DNA of 32,637 nt from Caldifarciminota bacterium (GTDB lineage Bacteria > Hydrothermota > Tepidihabitantia > B3-TA06). A program made the position numbers and the translations under genes. Shown here one piece after another: positions 25,983 through 32,637 of this stretch; the stretch's first letter is position 1; every line of letters starts with the position of its first letter. Where the stretch lies: NCBI GenBank assembly GCA_023128825.1, contig JAGMDF010000016.1, positions 1-32,637 of the forward strand, written 5' to 3'. The notes under the pieces were generated by a model that had not been told where the DNA came from, did no database searches, and saw only the letters and a list, made by a program, of their open reading frames with translations.

Positions 25983-26015
25983 ATCCTCCTTTTCGCTAGA
26001 AACGAAAAGTTCGGA
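25983..26015 (-). repeat. Module A hairpin (ddl leader, proximal copy)
   Basis: Minus strand TCCGAA flank, stem CTTTTCG/CGAAAAG, then GAGGAT. It lies directly before the ddl SD. The GAGG in its 3' flank is itself SD-like. Confidence 0.65.
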
Positions 26016-26063
26016 ACCAGATACCTTGAATCTGTAAATCCTGGTTCGACATCTATCTTTTTT

Positions 26064-26096
26064 ATCCTCCTTTTCGCTAGAAGCGAAAAGATCGGA
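26064..26096 (-). repeat. Module A hairpin (ddl leader, distal copy)
   Basis: Minus strand TCCGATC flank, 8-bp stem CTTTTCGC/GCGAAAAG, then GAGGAT. Nearly identical to the proximal copy 80 bp away. The interval 26097-26208 between it and the next hairpin contains AT-rich sequence but no convincing promoter. Confidence 0.7.
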
Positions 26097-26208
26097 GTCC
26101 ACCTAAACCCTATATTAAACCCAAATGAACCTTGCAGAGCCATCACGCAACCTCACCTACTCTTCCCCGCTTCTGCCGCCGCCCTTGTTTTTTATAACCC
26201 CCAGTTGT

Positions 26209-26243
26209 TGCGATCTTTGCTCGCAGAGCGAGCAAAGGAGCAT
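26209..26243 (+). repeat. Module A hairpin at the secA 3' end
   Basis: TGCGATC flank, 10-bp stem CTTTGCTCGC/GCGAGCAAAG, loop AGA, then GAGCAT. It abuts the secA stop but is oriented opposite to secA, with no U-tract in either direction. Confidence 0.75.
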
Positions 26244-26245
26244 AT

Positions 26246-29200
26246 CTAACCATACTGGGGGTAGCAGCATTTTTTGTACTTCTTGCCCGATCCGCAGGGA
26301 CAAGGATCGTTGCGTCCTACCTTTTTCTTTACCTTAACCGGTTTCTGCCTGCCCTGAGATTGTCCGGCCTCGGGATTAGAGGATGCACCGGCCACTGCAG
26401 AGGAAGCACTTTCCTGGTAGGCATGCACCGGAGCCTGCCGCCTGACCGGCACCTGCCTGAGCTGGGCCCGAAACAGAAGCTTGGTGGTCTCGCGCTGCAG
26501 GGACCTCACCATCTCCTCGTACTTGGTGTACGCCTCCCTCTTGTACTCGATGATGGGGTCCTTCTGCCCGTAGCCGCGCAGGCCTATGCCGCGCTTAAGT
26601 TCGTCCATCTCCCGCAGGTGATCGCGCCAGTGCCGGTCAATACCGGTCAGAAGGACCAGGCTCTGAAGTTCTCCGAACTGCTCCTCGCCAAGCGTTTCAC
26701 GGCGTATCTTAAACGCCTCATCCGCCCGATCGTTAAGCATCCCGATAAGCTCTTCGAGCTTGATCTTTGCTCGCTCCTCTAAAGACGGCATCTCAAAATT
26801 AAGCATGAAGTAGCTTACGAAGTCAATCTCTAACCCTTCCCAGTCCCATTCATCACCGCTGTGGCCCGCGCAATGAGTATCCACTATGGAGTTGATTACC
26901 TCGCTGAAATAGAATCGGCATAACCCGTCGAGGTCCTCGCCTGCAAGGATCTCATCACGTGTGGCACAGATCTCCTCGCGCTGCCGGTTCATCACGTCAT
27001 CGTACTCAAGAAGCCGCCTTCGCATCTCGAAGTTGTTCTGTTCTACACGCTTCTGGGCGTTCTCGATGGCGCGGGTGACAAGTGGCGACGATATAGGCTC
27101 CATCTCCTTGCCGCCGAACCGCTCGATAACCTGCTGCATACGGTCGGCACCGAAGATTCTTAAAAGATCGTCCTCAAGGCTTAAAAAGAAGCTGGAGGCG
27201 CCCGGATCGCCCTGGCGTCCTGAGCGTCCGCGAAGCTGGTTGTCTATCCTTCGGGATTCGTGGCGCTCGGTTCCGAGAATGATGAACCCGCGTGGGAAAT
27301 CCGCCTGGCATTCTTTGGAACGCTTGAAACGCTCTATCTCGGCGTCGCTATTGGCCTCCTCGACATTGCATCGGCTGGGGATTTCGAGCACCTGAGGTGC
27401 AAGCTTGATGTCGGTCCCGCGGCCGGCCATGTTGGTGGCTATGGTTACCTTATGCGTCTGCCCTGCCTCGCGCACTATCTCCGCTTCCTTCTGGTGATGT
27501 TTGGCGTTCAGAACGTTATGGTTGATGCCTTCACGCTTGAGCATACGCGCGAGGGTTTCGGAGACGTCTACCGAGGTAGTGCCTACGAGAATCGGCCTGC
27601 CGGTCTGGTGCAACCCTTTAATCTTTTCAATCACCGCCTTGTACTTCTCGGCGCGTGTCTTGTAGACGACGTCCGTGTAGTCAATCCGGCGAACCGGCTT
27701 GTTGGTAGGGACCCCCATCACCTCAAGCTTGTAGATGTTCCAGAACTCCCCTGCCTCGGTTAAAGCGGTGCCTGTCATTCCGGCGAGCTTTTCGTACATG
27801 CGGAAGTAGTTCTGGTGGGTTATCGTGGCAACGGTCTGGGTCTCCTCCTGGACCCTGACCCCTTCCTTGGCCTCAAGCGCCTCGTGCAGGCCGTCGGAGT
27901 AGCGCCGGCCCGGCTGGGGACGACCGGTGAATGGATCAACGATTATGACCTTGCCATCGGCTACGATGTAATCTTCGTCGCGGTCGAACAGAACGTAGGC
28001 CTTCAGAAGAGCGTAGTGGTTGTTGAGCATCTCGCTCCTTTGGGCGTACTCATTGTATAGCTCTTCCTTTGCCTTGAGCTTCTGTTTGGGGTTAAGGTCT
28101 GCACGCTTATCTATCTCAGCAAGTCCTGTGGAAAGATCGGGCAGGGTAAAGGCATCGGTGTCAGCCGGATTGAGGAGTGCTCGTCCCTTCTCGTTCAGCT
28201 CAACCGCACGCATGTGCTCGTCGTAGGTGAAGTAGTTCTCGGCATCAAGTTCGTGAACCTTCTTGTCTCGCATCAGTGAATTCTCAACACCCTCAACGAG
28301 CCGCATCATCGGCCCTTCCTTGAGGATTCTCAGAAGCCTCTTGTGCTTCGGGGTGGAGCGCTTGACCATCAGCAGGAGCCGGGCGGCATCCATCTCTTTT
28401 TCTTCTTCGATAAGCCCTTCCGCCTCGGCCACCCGATCGGTGGAGAGCCGCTGCTGCGCATGAAAGAGCCTTTCCACGCCGGACCTGTAGCGCATGTATC
28501 CGCGATCCACGTATTCGGTCGAACCGGAGATGATGAGAGGGGTTCGCGCCTCGTCTATCAAAACCGAGTCAACCTCGTCCACTATTGCAAAAGAGTGGCT
28601 GCGCTGCACCTTTTGTTCAAGCGAGTGCACCATGTTGTCTCTAAGGTAGTCGAACCCGAACTCGTTGTTCGTGCCGTAGGCGATGTCGCAAGCATACATA
28701 GGCTGCCGCTCGGCGGGGCTCATGCCGGTCTGGATAACGCCGATCGAAAGACCGAGGTATTCATAGATCGGTCCCATCCACTCCCGGTCACGTGCCGCAA
28801 GGTAGTCGTTGACGGTAACGAGGTGAGCGCCCCGGCCCATGAGCGCGTTGAGGTACAGAGGCATGGTGGCAACCAGGGTCTTACCCTCGCCTGTACGCAT
28901 CTCGGCGATCTTGCCCTCGTGAAGCACCACCGCGCCTATAACCTGCACGTTGAAGGGAAACATGTCCCAGGTGGTCTCAAATTCGCGAACGTCCCAGATG
29001 TTGCCCAGGAGCAGGTAGCACGCCTCGCGCACCATGGTGAACGCCTCGACCATTATCGGCTCAAGCGCCTCGTTGGCCTTGCTCTTCCAGAACTCCTTGC
29101 GCTCACCCTCGTCTACCTTCTTGACCTCCGCTTCGATCTTCTTGGCCCTTTCTGAGAACCTCTTCTGCCACGCCCTGGTGCGCGCCACCAACGCCGGACG

Positions 29201-29737
29201 AACCCTTTCCTGAAGAATCTTCTTGGCCTCAAGCCAGGCCTTTGCCGCACCCTTCTCCTTGGCCTCCAACTCCTCGCGAAGCTCCTTGTATAAAGGTCTT
29301 CCCACCTCCTCCTCGAGATGCTCGCAGAGCCAGTCGTCGCCTGCGCCTGCCCAGGGGTTGTTTGCTCTGACCTCGTTTTCGATCCCCCAGTAGATCGCTC
29401 GCCAGTCGAACTCCGGCGGCTCGCCCTTCTCCCCGTCGGCAAACCACTGCGCTGCCTTCTCTTCTGCCTCGCGGAGTTTCTTACCTCGTTCTGGATCGTC
29501 AGGAGAAATATCAGAAACAAGCTCTGCCCAGCGGCGCTCGAACTCTGCCGACTGTTTGCGAATCTCCTCCACACTCATTCCTGCCAGATGGGTGATGGGA
29601 GGCGGATCGGACGGATCCACCGACCCGTAATCGTGAAGCGCGATCAGGAGGTCGTTGACCTCCTCAACCAGAGGCATCATCCGGCGAATCTCACGATCCT
29701 GCTTGGTCCCGAATATCTTCTGCAAAACGTTAGCCAT
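26246..29737 (-). CDS. secA: Preprotein translocase ATPase SecA (long FCB-type form)
   Basis: 1163-aa motor of the Sec translocon. Seen: IAEMRTGEGKTLVATMPLYL with Walker A at 282-287, VTVNDYLAARDREWMGPIYE, YGTNNEFGFDYLRDNMV, FAIVDEVDSVLIDEARTPLI (DEAD-like Walker B), VGTTSVDVSETLARML, MAGRGTDIKL, GLRGYGQKDPIIEYKREAY, and a C-terminal zinc motif NDPCPCGSGKKYKKCC. Walker A lies about 180 residues further in than in the 901-aa E. coli protein, because of an N-terminal charged coiled expansion and an insertion (WDVREFETTWDMFPFNVQ). Both features are known from Bacteroidota-like SecA. Start ATG 29737 lies 9 nt past a -10 box with only a weak AGG upstream. Confidence 0.98.
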   Translation of the reverse strand: MANVLQKIFGTKQDREIRRMMPLVEEVNDLLIALHDYGSVDPSDPPPITHLAGMSVEEIRKQSAEFERRWAELVSDISPDDPERGKKLREAEEKAAQWFADGEKGEPPEFDWRAIYWGIENEVRANNPWAGAGDDWLCEHLEEEVGRPLYKELREELEAKEKGAAKAWLEAKKILQERVRPALVARTRAWQKRFSERAKKIEAEVKKVDEGERKEFWKSKANEALEPIMVEAFTMVREACYLLLGNIWDVREFETTWDMFPFNVQVIGAVVLHEGKIAEMRTGEGKTLVATMPLYLNALMGRGAHLVTVNDYLAARDREWMGPIYEYLGLSIGVIQTGMSPAERQPMYACDIAYGTNNEFGFDYLRDNMVHSLEQKVQRSHSFAIVDEVDSVLIDEARTPLIISGSTEYVDRGYMRYRSGVERLFHAQQRLSTDRVAEAEGLIEEEKEMDAARLLLMVKRSTPKHKRLLRILKEGPMMRLVEGVENSLMRDKKVHELDAENYFTYDEHMRAVELNEKGRALLNPADTDAFTLPDLSTGLAEIDKRADLNPKQKLKAKEELYNEYAQRSEMLNNHYALLKAYVLFDRDEDYIVADGKVIIVDPFTGRPQPGRRYSDGLHEALEAKEGVRVQEETQTVATITHQNYFRMYEKLAGMTGTALTEAGEFWNIYKLEVMGVPTNKPVRRIDYTDVVYKTRAEKYKAVIEKIKGLHQTGRPILVGTTSVDVSETLARMLKREGINHNVLNAKHHQKEAEIVREAGQTHKVTIATNMAGRGTDIKLAPQVLEIPSRCNVEEANSDAEIERFKRSKECQADFPRGFIILGTERHESRRIDNQLRGRSGRQGDPGASSFFLSLEDDLLRIFGADRMQQVIERFGGKEMEPISSPLVTRAIENAQKRVEQNNFEMRRRLLEYDDVMNRQREEICATRDEILAGEDLDGLCRFYFSEVINSIVDTHCAGHSGDEWDWEGLEIDFVSYFMLNFEMPSLEERAKIKLEELIGMLNDRADEAFKIRRETLGEEQFGELQSLVLLTGIDRHWRDHLREMDELKRGIGLRGYGQKDPIIEYKREAYTKYEEMVRSLQRETTKLLFRAQLRQVPVRRQAPVHAYQESASSAVAGASSNPEAGQSQGRQKPVKVKKKVGRNDPCPCGSGKKYKKCCYPQYG

Positions 29738-29746
29738 ACTGCCTAT

Positions 29747-29774
29747 ATTATGTAAGGATTCAGCCGCATGTCAA
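29747..29774 (-). promoter_or_regulatory. secA promoter
   Basis: Minus strand TTGACA (29769-29774), 16-bp spacer, CATAAT (29747-29752). The ATG is 9 nt further on, giving a very short or absent leader. An alternative -10 TAATAT would need an 18-bp spacer. Confidence 0.7.
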
Positions 29775-29834
29775 CCCGCCCCTCACAGCCATTTCAAGTC
29801 TGTGTTTATACTCCAAGCCGATTTGCCGGCTCCC

Positions 29835-29922
29835 TGCGATCTTTTGCCCTCCAGGCAAAAGGAGCATAGGGGGGTCCCCATTCGGAGACGGAGTATCCGA
29901 ATGGGGTAAAAAAAGGAGCATT
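29835..29922 (+). repeat. Composite palindromic repeat, modules A-B plus partial A tail
   Basis: Module A (29835-29867): TGCGATC, stem CTTTTGCC/GGCAAAAG, then GAGCAT. Module B (29871-29909): GGGGTCCCC flank, 11-bp stem CCCCATTCGGA/TCCGAATGGGG identical to the copy at 11728, 9-nt loop. It ends with a repeated AAAAGGAGCAT like the 3' flank of module A. The block lies between the divergent secA and L,D-transpeptidase promoters. Confidence 0.8.
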
Positions 29923-29924
29923 AG

Positions 29925-29952
29925 TTGACAATACTCGCCACACGCATAGACT
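29925..29952 (+). promoter_or_regulatory. Promoter of the L,D-transpeptidase lipoprotein
   Basis: TTGACA (29925-29930), 16-bp spacer, TAGACT (29947-29952), then ATG 5 nt later at 29958. The same TTG could be read as a start codon behind an SD-like AAAGGAG, but that AAAGGAG belongs to the repeat. Confidence 0.65.
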
Positions 29953-29957
29953 CATCC

Positions 29958-31049
29958 ATGATGCGCAGGCTGCTGCTAATCCCTCCTCTGGCTTTAACGA
30001 TGCTTCTTTTCTGCAACCCCAAGCCGCCTAAAGTTGTGCTGCACAACGCCTGCTCAGGATATACCGAGCTGCGAAAAATCCCCTTCCCGACTAAGCATAC
30101 GAAAACCCTGCTCGATTCACTGGGATTGCCCGACTCACTTGGGGAGCCGGACAGGTCAGCGGCCTATCAGATAGATACGCGCATCTGCGTCCACCCTAAA
30201 GACAAAAGGCGGCTCAAGGCGCTTGATTCCATCTTTCCCCAGGCCGAGATTGTTGAGGACGAGGAAAGGGGAGTGATTCATATATGGGCCGGCATCAATG
30301 CACTTAGCTTCGATTCGATGCCATTCTTGCGCCGGATACTGGTTCTTAACGGAACCGGAAAACCAGGTCTGGCCCGCGACGTCGCCTACCGGTTCAGAAT
30401 CAAATTCGGCCTTTTTCCGCTCCAGCCCCAGACAGCGGACGCAGATACCTTCTCCAAGACCGTGCTCTACTGCCCTTCAAAAGACGTACATCTGGCCAAA
30501 AGGCTCATTAACTACCTGAGAACGGGTAAGGTTGAGGTGCGAACCAATCTTGTGGATATGGTTCTGGTGCTTGGCGCGGATATGCTGAATCCAACCGCAA
30601 AGGCTAAGCACTTCAGGGGTATTTCGATCGTCGTGAAGAAGTCGCTTTTTACGCTTTTCGTCTACAAAAATGGAGCCATGATAGAGAAATATCCGGTAGC
30701 TTTAGGTAAGAATAAGGGCGACAAGCAGAAGGTGGGCGACAACCGCACGCCTCTAGGCGATTTTACGATCACCTCGATTGAGGATTCGCACGACTGGGAG
30801 CACGATTTTGCCGACGATACGTTGGGGCCGATAAAGGGCGCTTACGGCCCGTGGTTCTTGAGGCTCTCGACACTGGCTTCTGAGACAAAATCTGGGAACC
30901 AGTGGAAGGGCATCGCAATCCACGGCACCCATGATGAGGCTTCGATAAGCACCAGAGCTTCTGAGGGCTGCATCCGCATGCGGAATGAGGACATCGCTGA
31001 ACTCAAAAAAATGGTTAAGGTAGGGACGCCGGTGAGGATTGAAGAGTAA
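29958..31049 (+). CDS. Lipoprotein with LytR_C and YkuD L,D-transpeptidase domains
   Basis: 363-aa lipoprotein predicted to act on peptidoglycan in the periplasm. Seen: signal MMRRLLLIPPLALTMLLFC with lipobox Cys19; a LytR_C-type domain (about 127-189; ILVLNGTGKPGLARDVAYRF, TFSKTVLYCPSKDVHLAKRL); and a YkuD domain (about 221-361) with TPLGDFTI, AIHGTHD (His322) and the catalytic SEGCIRM (Cys338), the thiol nucleophile of 3-3 cross-linking or lipoprotein-anchoring L,D-transpeptidases. I chose ATG 29958 since it gives an ideal lipoprotein signal and follows a promoter; TTG 29925 would add 11 residues and is the -35 box. The LytR_C plus YkuD pairing is unusual. Bases 31050-31098 after it show nothing. 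Confidence 0.88.
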   Translation: MMRRLLLIPPLALTMLLFCNPKPPKVVLHNACSGYTELRKIPFPTKHTKTLLDSLGLPDSLGEPDRSAAYQIDTRICVHPKDKRRLKALDSIFPQAEIVEDEERGVIHIWAGINALSFDSMPFLRRILVLNGTGKPGLARDVAYRFRIKFGLFPLQPQTADADTFSKTVLYCPSKDVHLAKRLINYLRTGKVEVRTNLVDMVLVLGADMLNPTAKAKHFRGISIVVKKSLFTLFVYKNGAMIEKYPVALGKNKGDKQKVGDNRTPLGDFTITSIEDSHDWEHDFADDTLGPIKGAYGPWFLRLSTLASETKSGNQWKGIAIHGTHDEASISTRASEGCIRMRNEDIAELKKMVKVGTPVRIEE

Positions 31050-31098
31050 CTACTCAACCTGAGATTACAAAGAAGTAGGGGTTGACCTCTGGGTTGGC

Positions 31099-31854
31099 TT
31101 ATTTCTTTTTATTAGCAATGAATGTTGTAGAATACCAAGTATAGAAGTTCCTATATACAGAATCTACAAACCTCAAGGCAAACTCTCTGAACCTTGATTT
31201 GAGTAGCCACACGGCAAGAACAAAAATAAGCAATAATGCTGCGCTTAATCCAAGAGTAACGGAATCATATTCCCAGAACTTTCCTTGAGGTAAAGCTACA
31301 TTTATGCAAGGAAGTATTAGTAGTAATAGCTGTTTGATTCCAATAGCACCAATCATTACAATCGAGATACATGCAGTAGCGATTATGCCTCTACATAAAG
31401 AGTAAATACCGTTGAAAATCTCTGTGTGTCGGCACACGTTTTGGGTTATAGTAAGCGCATAGCATAATTTGAAGGTTTCATTCCTCTGACGGTTAGAATC
31501 TTCATTAACAGAATCTGTTTCAAATGTCATAGCGAATGTGTCCTCAACGGCTTTCTTCAACTTGGTTAAAAACTCTACGGAGTAATACCGGTAGTCCTTC
31601 CTAAGCATTAATTCAGAAGGGTTCCCTCCCCATTTCTTACGTTGTCGTTTTTCTATTACTGTACCTAAAACTTGAATAAGATGTCCGAAGAAGTAACTCC
31701 CTGCCAGAAACAAAATTGACTCGCCCAAGCTTTTTACCTGAATCGGTAAACTCAATCCAACGAAGCTAACTAAGAACCAGTACACAACTAACAGCATAAG
31801 ACCGCCCGGAATTATGTAAGCGACGAAGTCGTGGAAATTGAATTTATCCTGCAT
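31099..31854 (-). CDS. Uncharacterised multi-pass membrane protein
   Basis: 251-aa membrane protein I do not recognise. Seen: an N-terminal FNFHDFVAYIIPGGLMLL, where a short polar start and an aromatic-D-F-x-x-Y-I-I-P-G motif lead into the first membrane helix (11-34); helix 2 (45-66); a charged soluble loop (67-148); helices at about 150-173 and 198-219 with a hydrophobic stretch between (174-188); and a basic end (NKKK). DNA is clearly AT-rich compared with neighbours. Its ATG overlaps the end of the metallo-hydrolase gene by 11 nt, so the two are probably co-translated. A role as the membrane partner of that enzyme is inference. Confidence 0.75.
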   Translation of the reverse strand: MQDKFNFHDFVAYIIPGGLMLLVVYWFLVSFVGLSLPIQVKSLGESILFLAGSYFFGHLIQVLGTVIEKRQRKKWGGNPSELMLRKDYRYYSVEFLTKLKKAVEDTFAMTFETDSVNEDSNRQRNETFKLCYALTITQNVCRHTEIFNGIYSLCRGIIATACISIVMIGAIGIKQLLLLILPCINVALPQGKFWEYDSVTLGLSAALLLIFVLAVWLLKSRFREFALRFVDSVYRNFYTWYSTTFIANKKK

Positions 31855-32637
31855 CTTCCAGAGGTTGTACTAATATTTTATACTTCTGTTCCTCAAATTG
31901 AGGTTCTTTGGGGGGCACCTCAATCGTAATATTACCATAGTTCTTGGTCGTTACGAGATATCGGGAAAAGTAATCCTTATAATATTTGTGGACTTCAATT
32001 ACATCTTTATCTCCACACACTATTATATCAGCGGCGTTGATTGCCCTAAAACTTTCATCGTATATATTTTCTTCACTACCATGGTGAGGAGCAACGAATA
32101 TATCAGCTTTCAAAGCTTCTTCTCCCAGCTTATCCAAAATATCACCCCATGCCTTTGAGCTTGCCTCACCACCAAACAAGACTTTTACGCCTTGGTGCTC
32201 AACCATTAGGACGTAACTCAAATCATGATAATCCTTTTTCGATTCATTAGCCGATTTGACTAATTCTGTTGTCGGAGAGAGTATCTCAATACCATCTTGT
32301 TGCCAGAAGTCATTTAAAGCCCCCCTATACAGTTTTAAACACTTTGGGGAATTACCTTTTTCCCTTAGTGCGAGATATGTCTCCCAATCGGTCTTATCGT
32401 AGGGGGAATTTTCCCAATCCTTTTCCGTAAAACTTTTGTTATGATTAGTATCCCAAAAATTAACTACACTGGTTGTTACGGCTAAACTTTTAAAACCTGT
32501 CATGTGGTCCATATCCGGATGGGTTAGGATAAAGCGAAAGATGTCTCTTCCTGGAAAATGTTGGTCAAGATAAGCTATTGGGTTTTGGAGGGAAGAATCT
32601 GATGGTGTATCTATGTAGTGCGACCCTGTTGTCAAGA
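31844..32637 (-). CDS. ComEC/Rec2-like metallo-beta-lactamase-fold hydrolase, N-terminus cut by window edge
   Basis: About 264 residues of an MBL-fold protein; the frame is open to the right edge, so the start lies outside. Seen: the metal motif FILTHPDMDHMTGF (HxDxDH form, as in ComEC-type domains), VLMVEHQGVKVLFGGEAS (metal-binding strand, usually GGD) and ADIFVAPHHGSEENI (HHGS). Such domains are nucleases, phosphodiesterases or exported hydrolases; the substrate cannot be inferred. There are no membrane segments here, unlike full ComEC. It is AT-rich like its downstream partner and overlaps it by 11 nt. The TTG at 32635 is unlikely to be the true start, because the MBL N-terminal strand would be missing. 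Confidence 0.85.
   Translation of the reverse strand, partial: LTTGSHYIDTPSDSSLQNPIAYLDQHFPGRDIFRFILTHPDMDHMTGFKSLAVTTSVVNFWDTNHNKSFTEKDWENSPYDKTDWETYLALREKGNSPKCLKLYRGALNDFWQQDGIEILSPTTELVKSANESKKDYHDLSYVLMVEHQGVKVLFGGEASSKAWGDILDKLGEEALKADIFVAPHHGSEENIYDESFRAINAADIIVCGDKDVIEVHKYYKDYFSRYLVTTKNYGNITIEVPPKEPQFEEQKYKILVQPLEDAG

Noticed and set aside
26209-26243. Module A as the secA intrinsic terminator
   Set aside because: No U-tract on the secA strand; the same element occurs in leaders and in both orientations elsewhere.
25969-26245. Riboswitch upstream of ddl
   Set aside because: The region is explained by repeat hairpins; no recognisable aptamer core is visible.
28343-29155. 270-aa plus-strand open frame inside secA
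   Set aside because: Antisense to a clearly conserved gene; no initiation signals.
29925-29957. TTG start for the L,D-transpeptidase lipoprotein
   Set aside because: The TTG is part of a TTGACA -35 box, the SD-like AAAGGAG belongs to the repeat, and the 11 added residues would spoil an ideal lipoprotein signal. It remains possible but is less likely.

Overview
The window reads as a chromosomal segment of a diderm (Gram-negative-type) bacterium of roughly 50-55% GC, probably an uncultivated lineage near the FCB superphylum (candidate division WOR-3/TA06-like). This assignment is inference. It rests on a SecA with the large N-terminal expansion seen in FCB-type SecA, a secreted M6 protease with a YPNP-type C-terminal sorting domain, several predicted outer-membrane beta-barrels and lipoproteins, and LVIVD/FG-GAP propeller proteins. 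No rRNA or marker phylogeny was available.

Region 1 (1-9957, all minus strand) holds core information and chaperone genes. grpE-dnaK-dnaJ-rsmE forms a heat-shock/ribosome-methylation run. After a hairpin terminator comes a macromolecular-synthesis operon, rpsU-mutS2-dnaG-rpoD, with 4-nt overlaps or near-abutting genes. rpoD runs off the left edge. Region 2 (about 10000-11840) has a divergent lipoprotein with Ig-like, FnIII and LVIVD-propeller domains, a strong terminator, and a block of palindromic repeats. Region 3 (11842-17321, minus) is a three-gene run: M6 metalloprotease with seven FG-GAP-like repeats and a sorting domain, a small envelope protein, and nadB.

Region 4 (17347-18611) is an RNA-rich stretch: tRNA-Arg(ACG), tadA (whose product edits exactly this tRNA) and tRNA-Ser(CGA), with a 9-bp minisatellite and several palindromes. 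Region 5 (18612-23519) has an OMP-like barrel and a Spy/CpxP-like protein on the minus strand. Divergent from them are a propeller-like protein and a 1007-aa predicted outer-membrane protein. Region 6 (23579-31049) is cell-envelope work: a propeller-SPOR protein and ddl (overlapping), secA, and a divergent lipoprotein joining a LytR_C domain to a YkuD L,D-transpeptidase. Region 7 (31050-32637) is visibly AT-rich. It encodes a multi-pass membrane protein overlapped by a ComEC-like metallo-beta-lactamase-fold hydrolase cut by the right edge, and looks like accessory, possibly acquired DNA.

Three things stand out. First, a family of intergenic hairpins (module A, at least six copies) has constant flanks but base-pair-preserving variable stems, often followed by a second hairpin module (B). 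Second, promoters show TTGAC(A/G) and an -10 box separated by exactly 16 bp in seven of the eight better cases, and several lie only 5-9 nt from the start codon, implying leaderless mRNAs. Third, an intrinsic terminator is interleaved with the next gene's promoter near 19,200.
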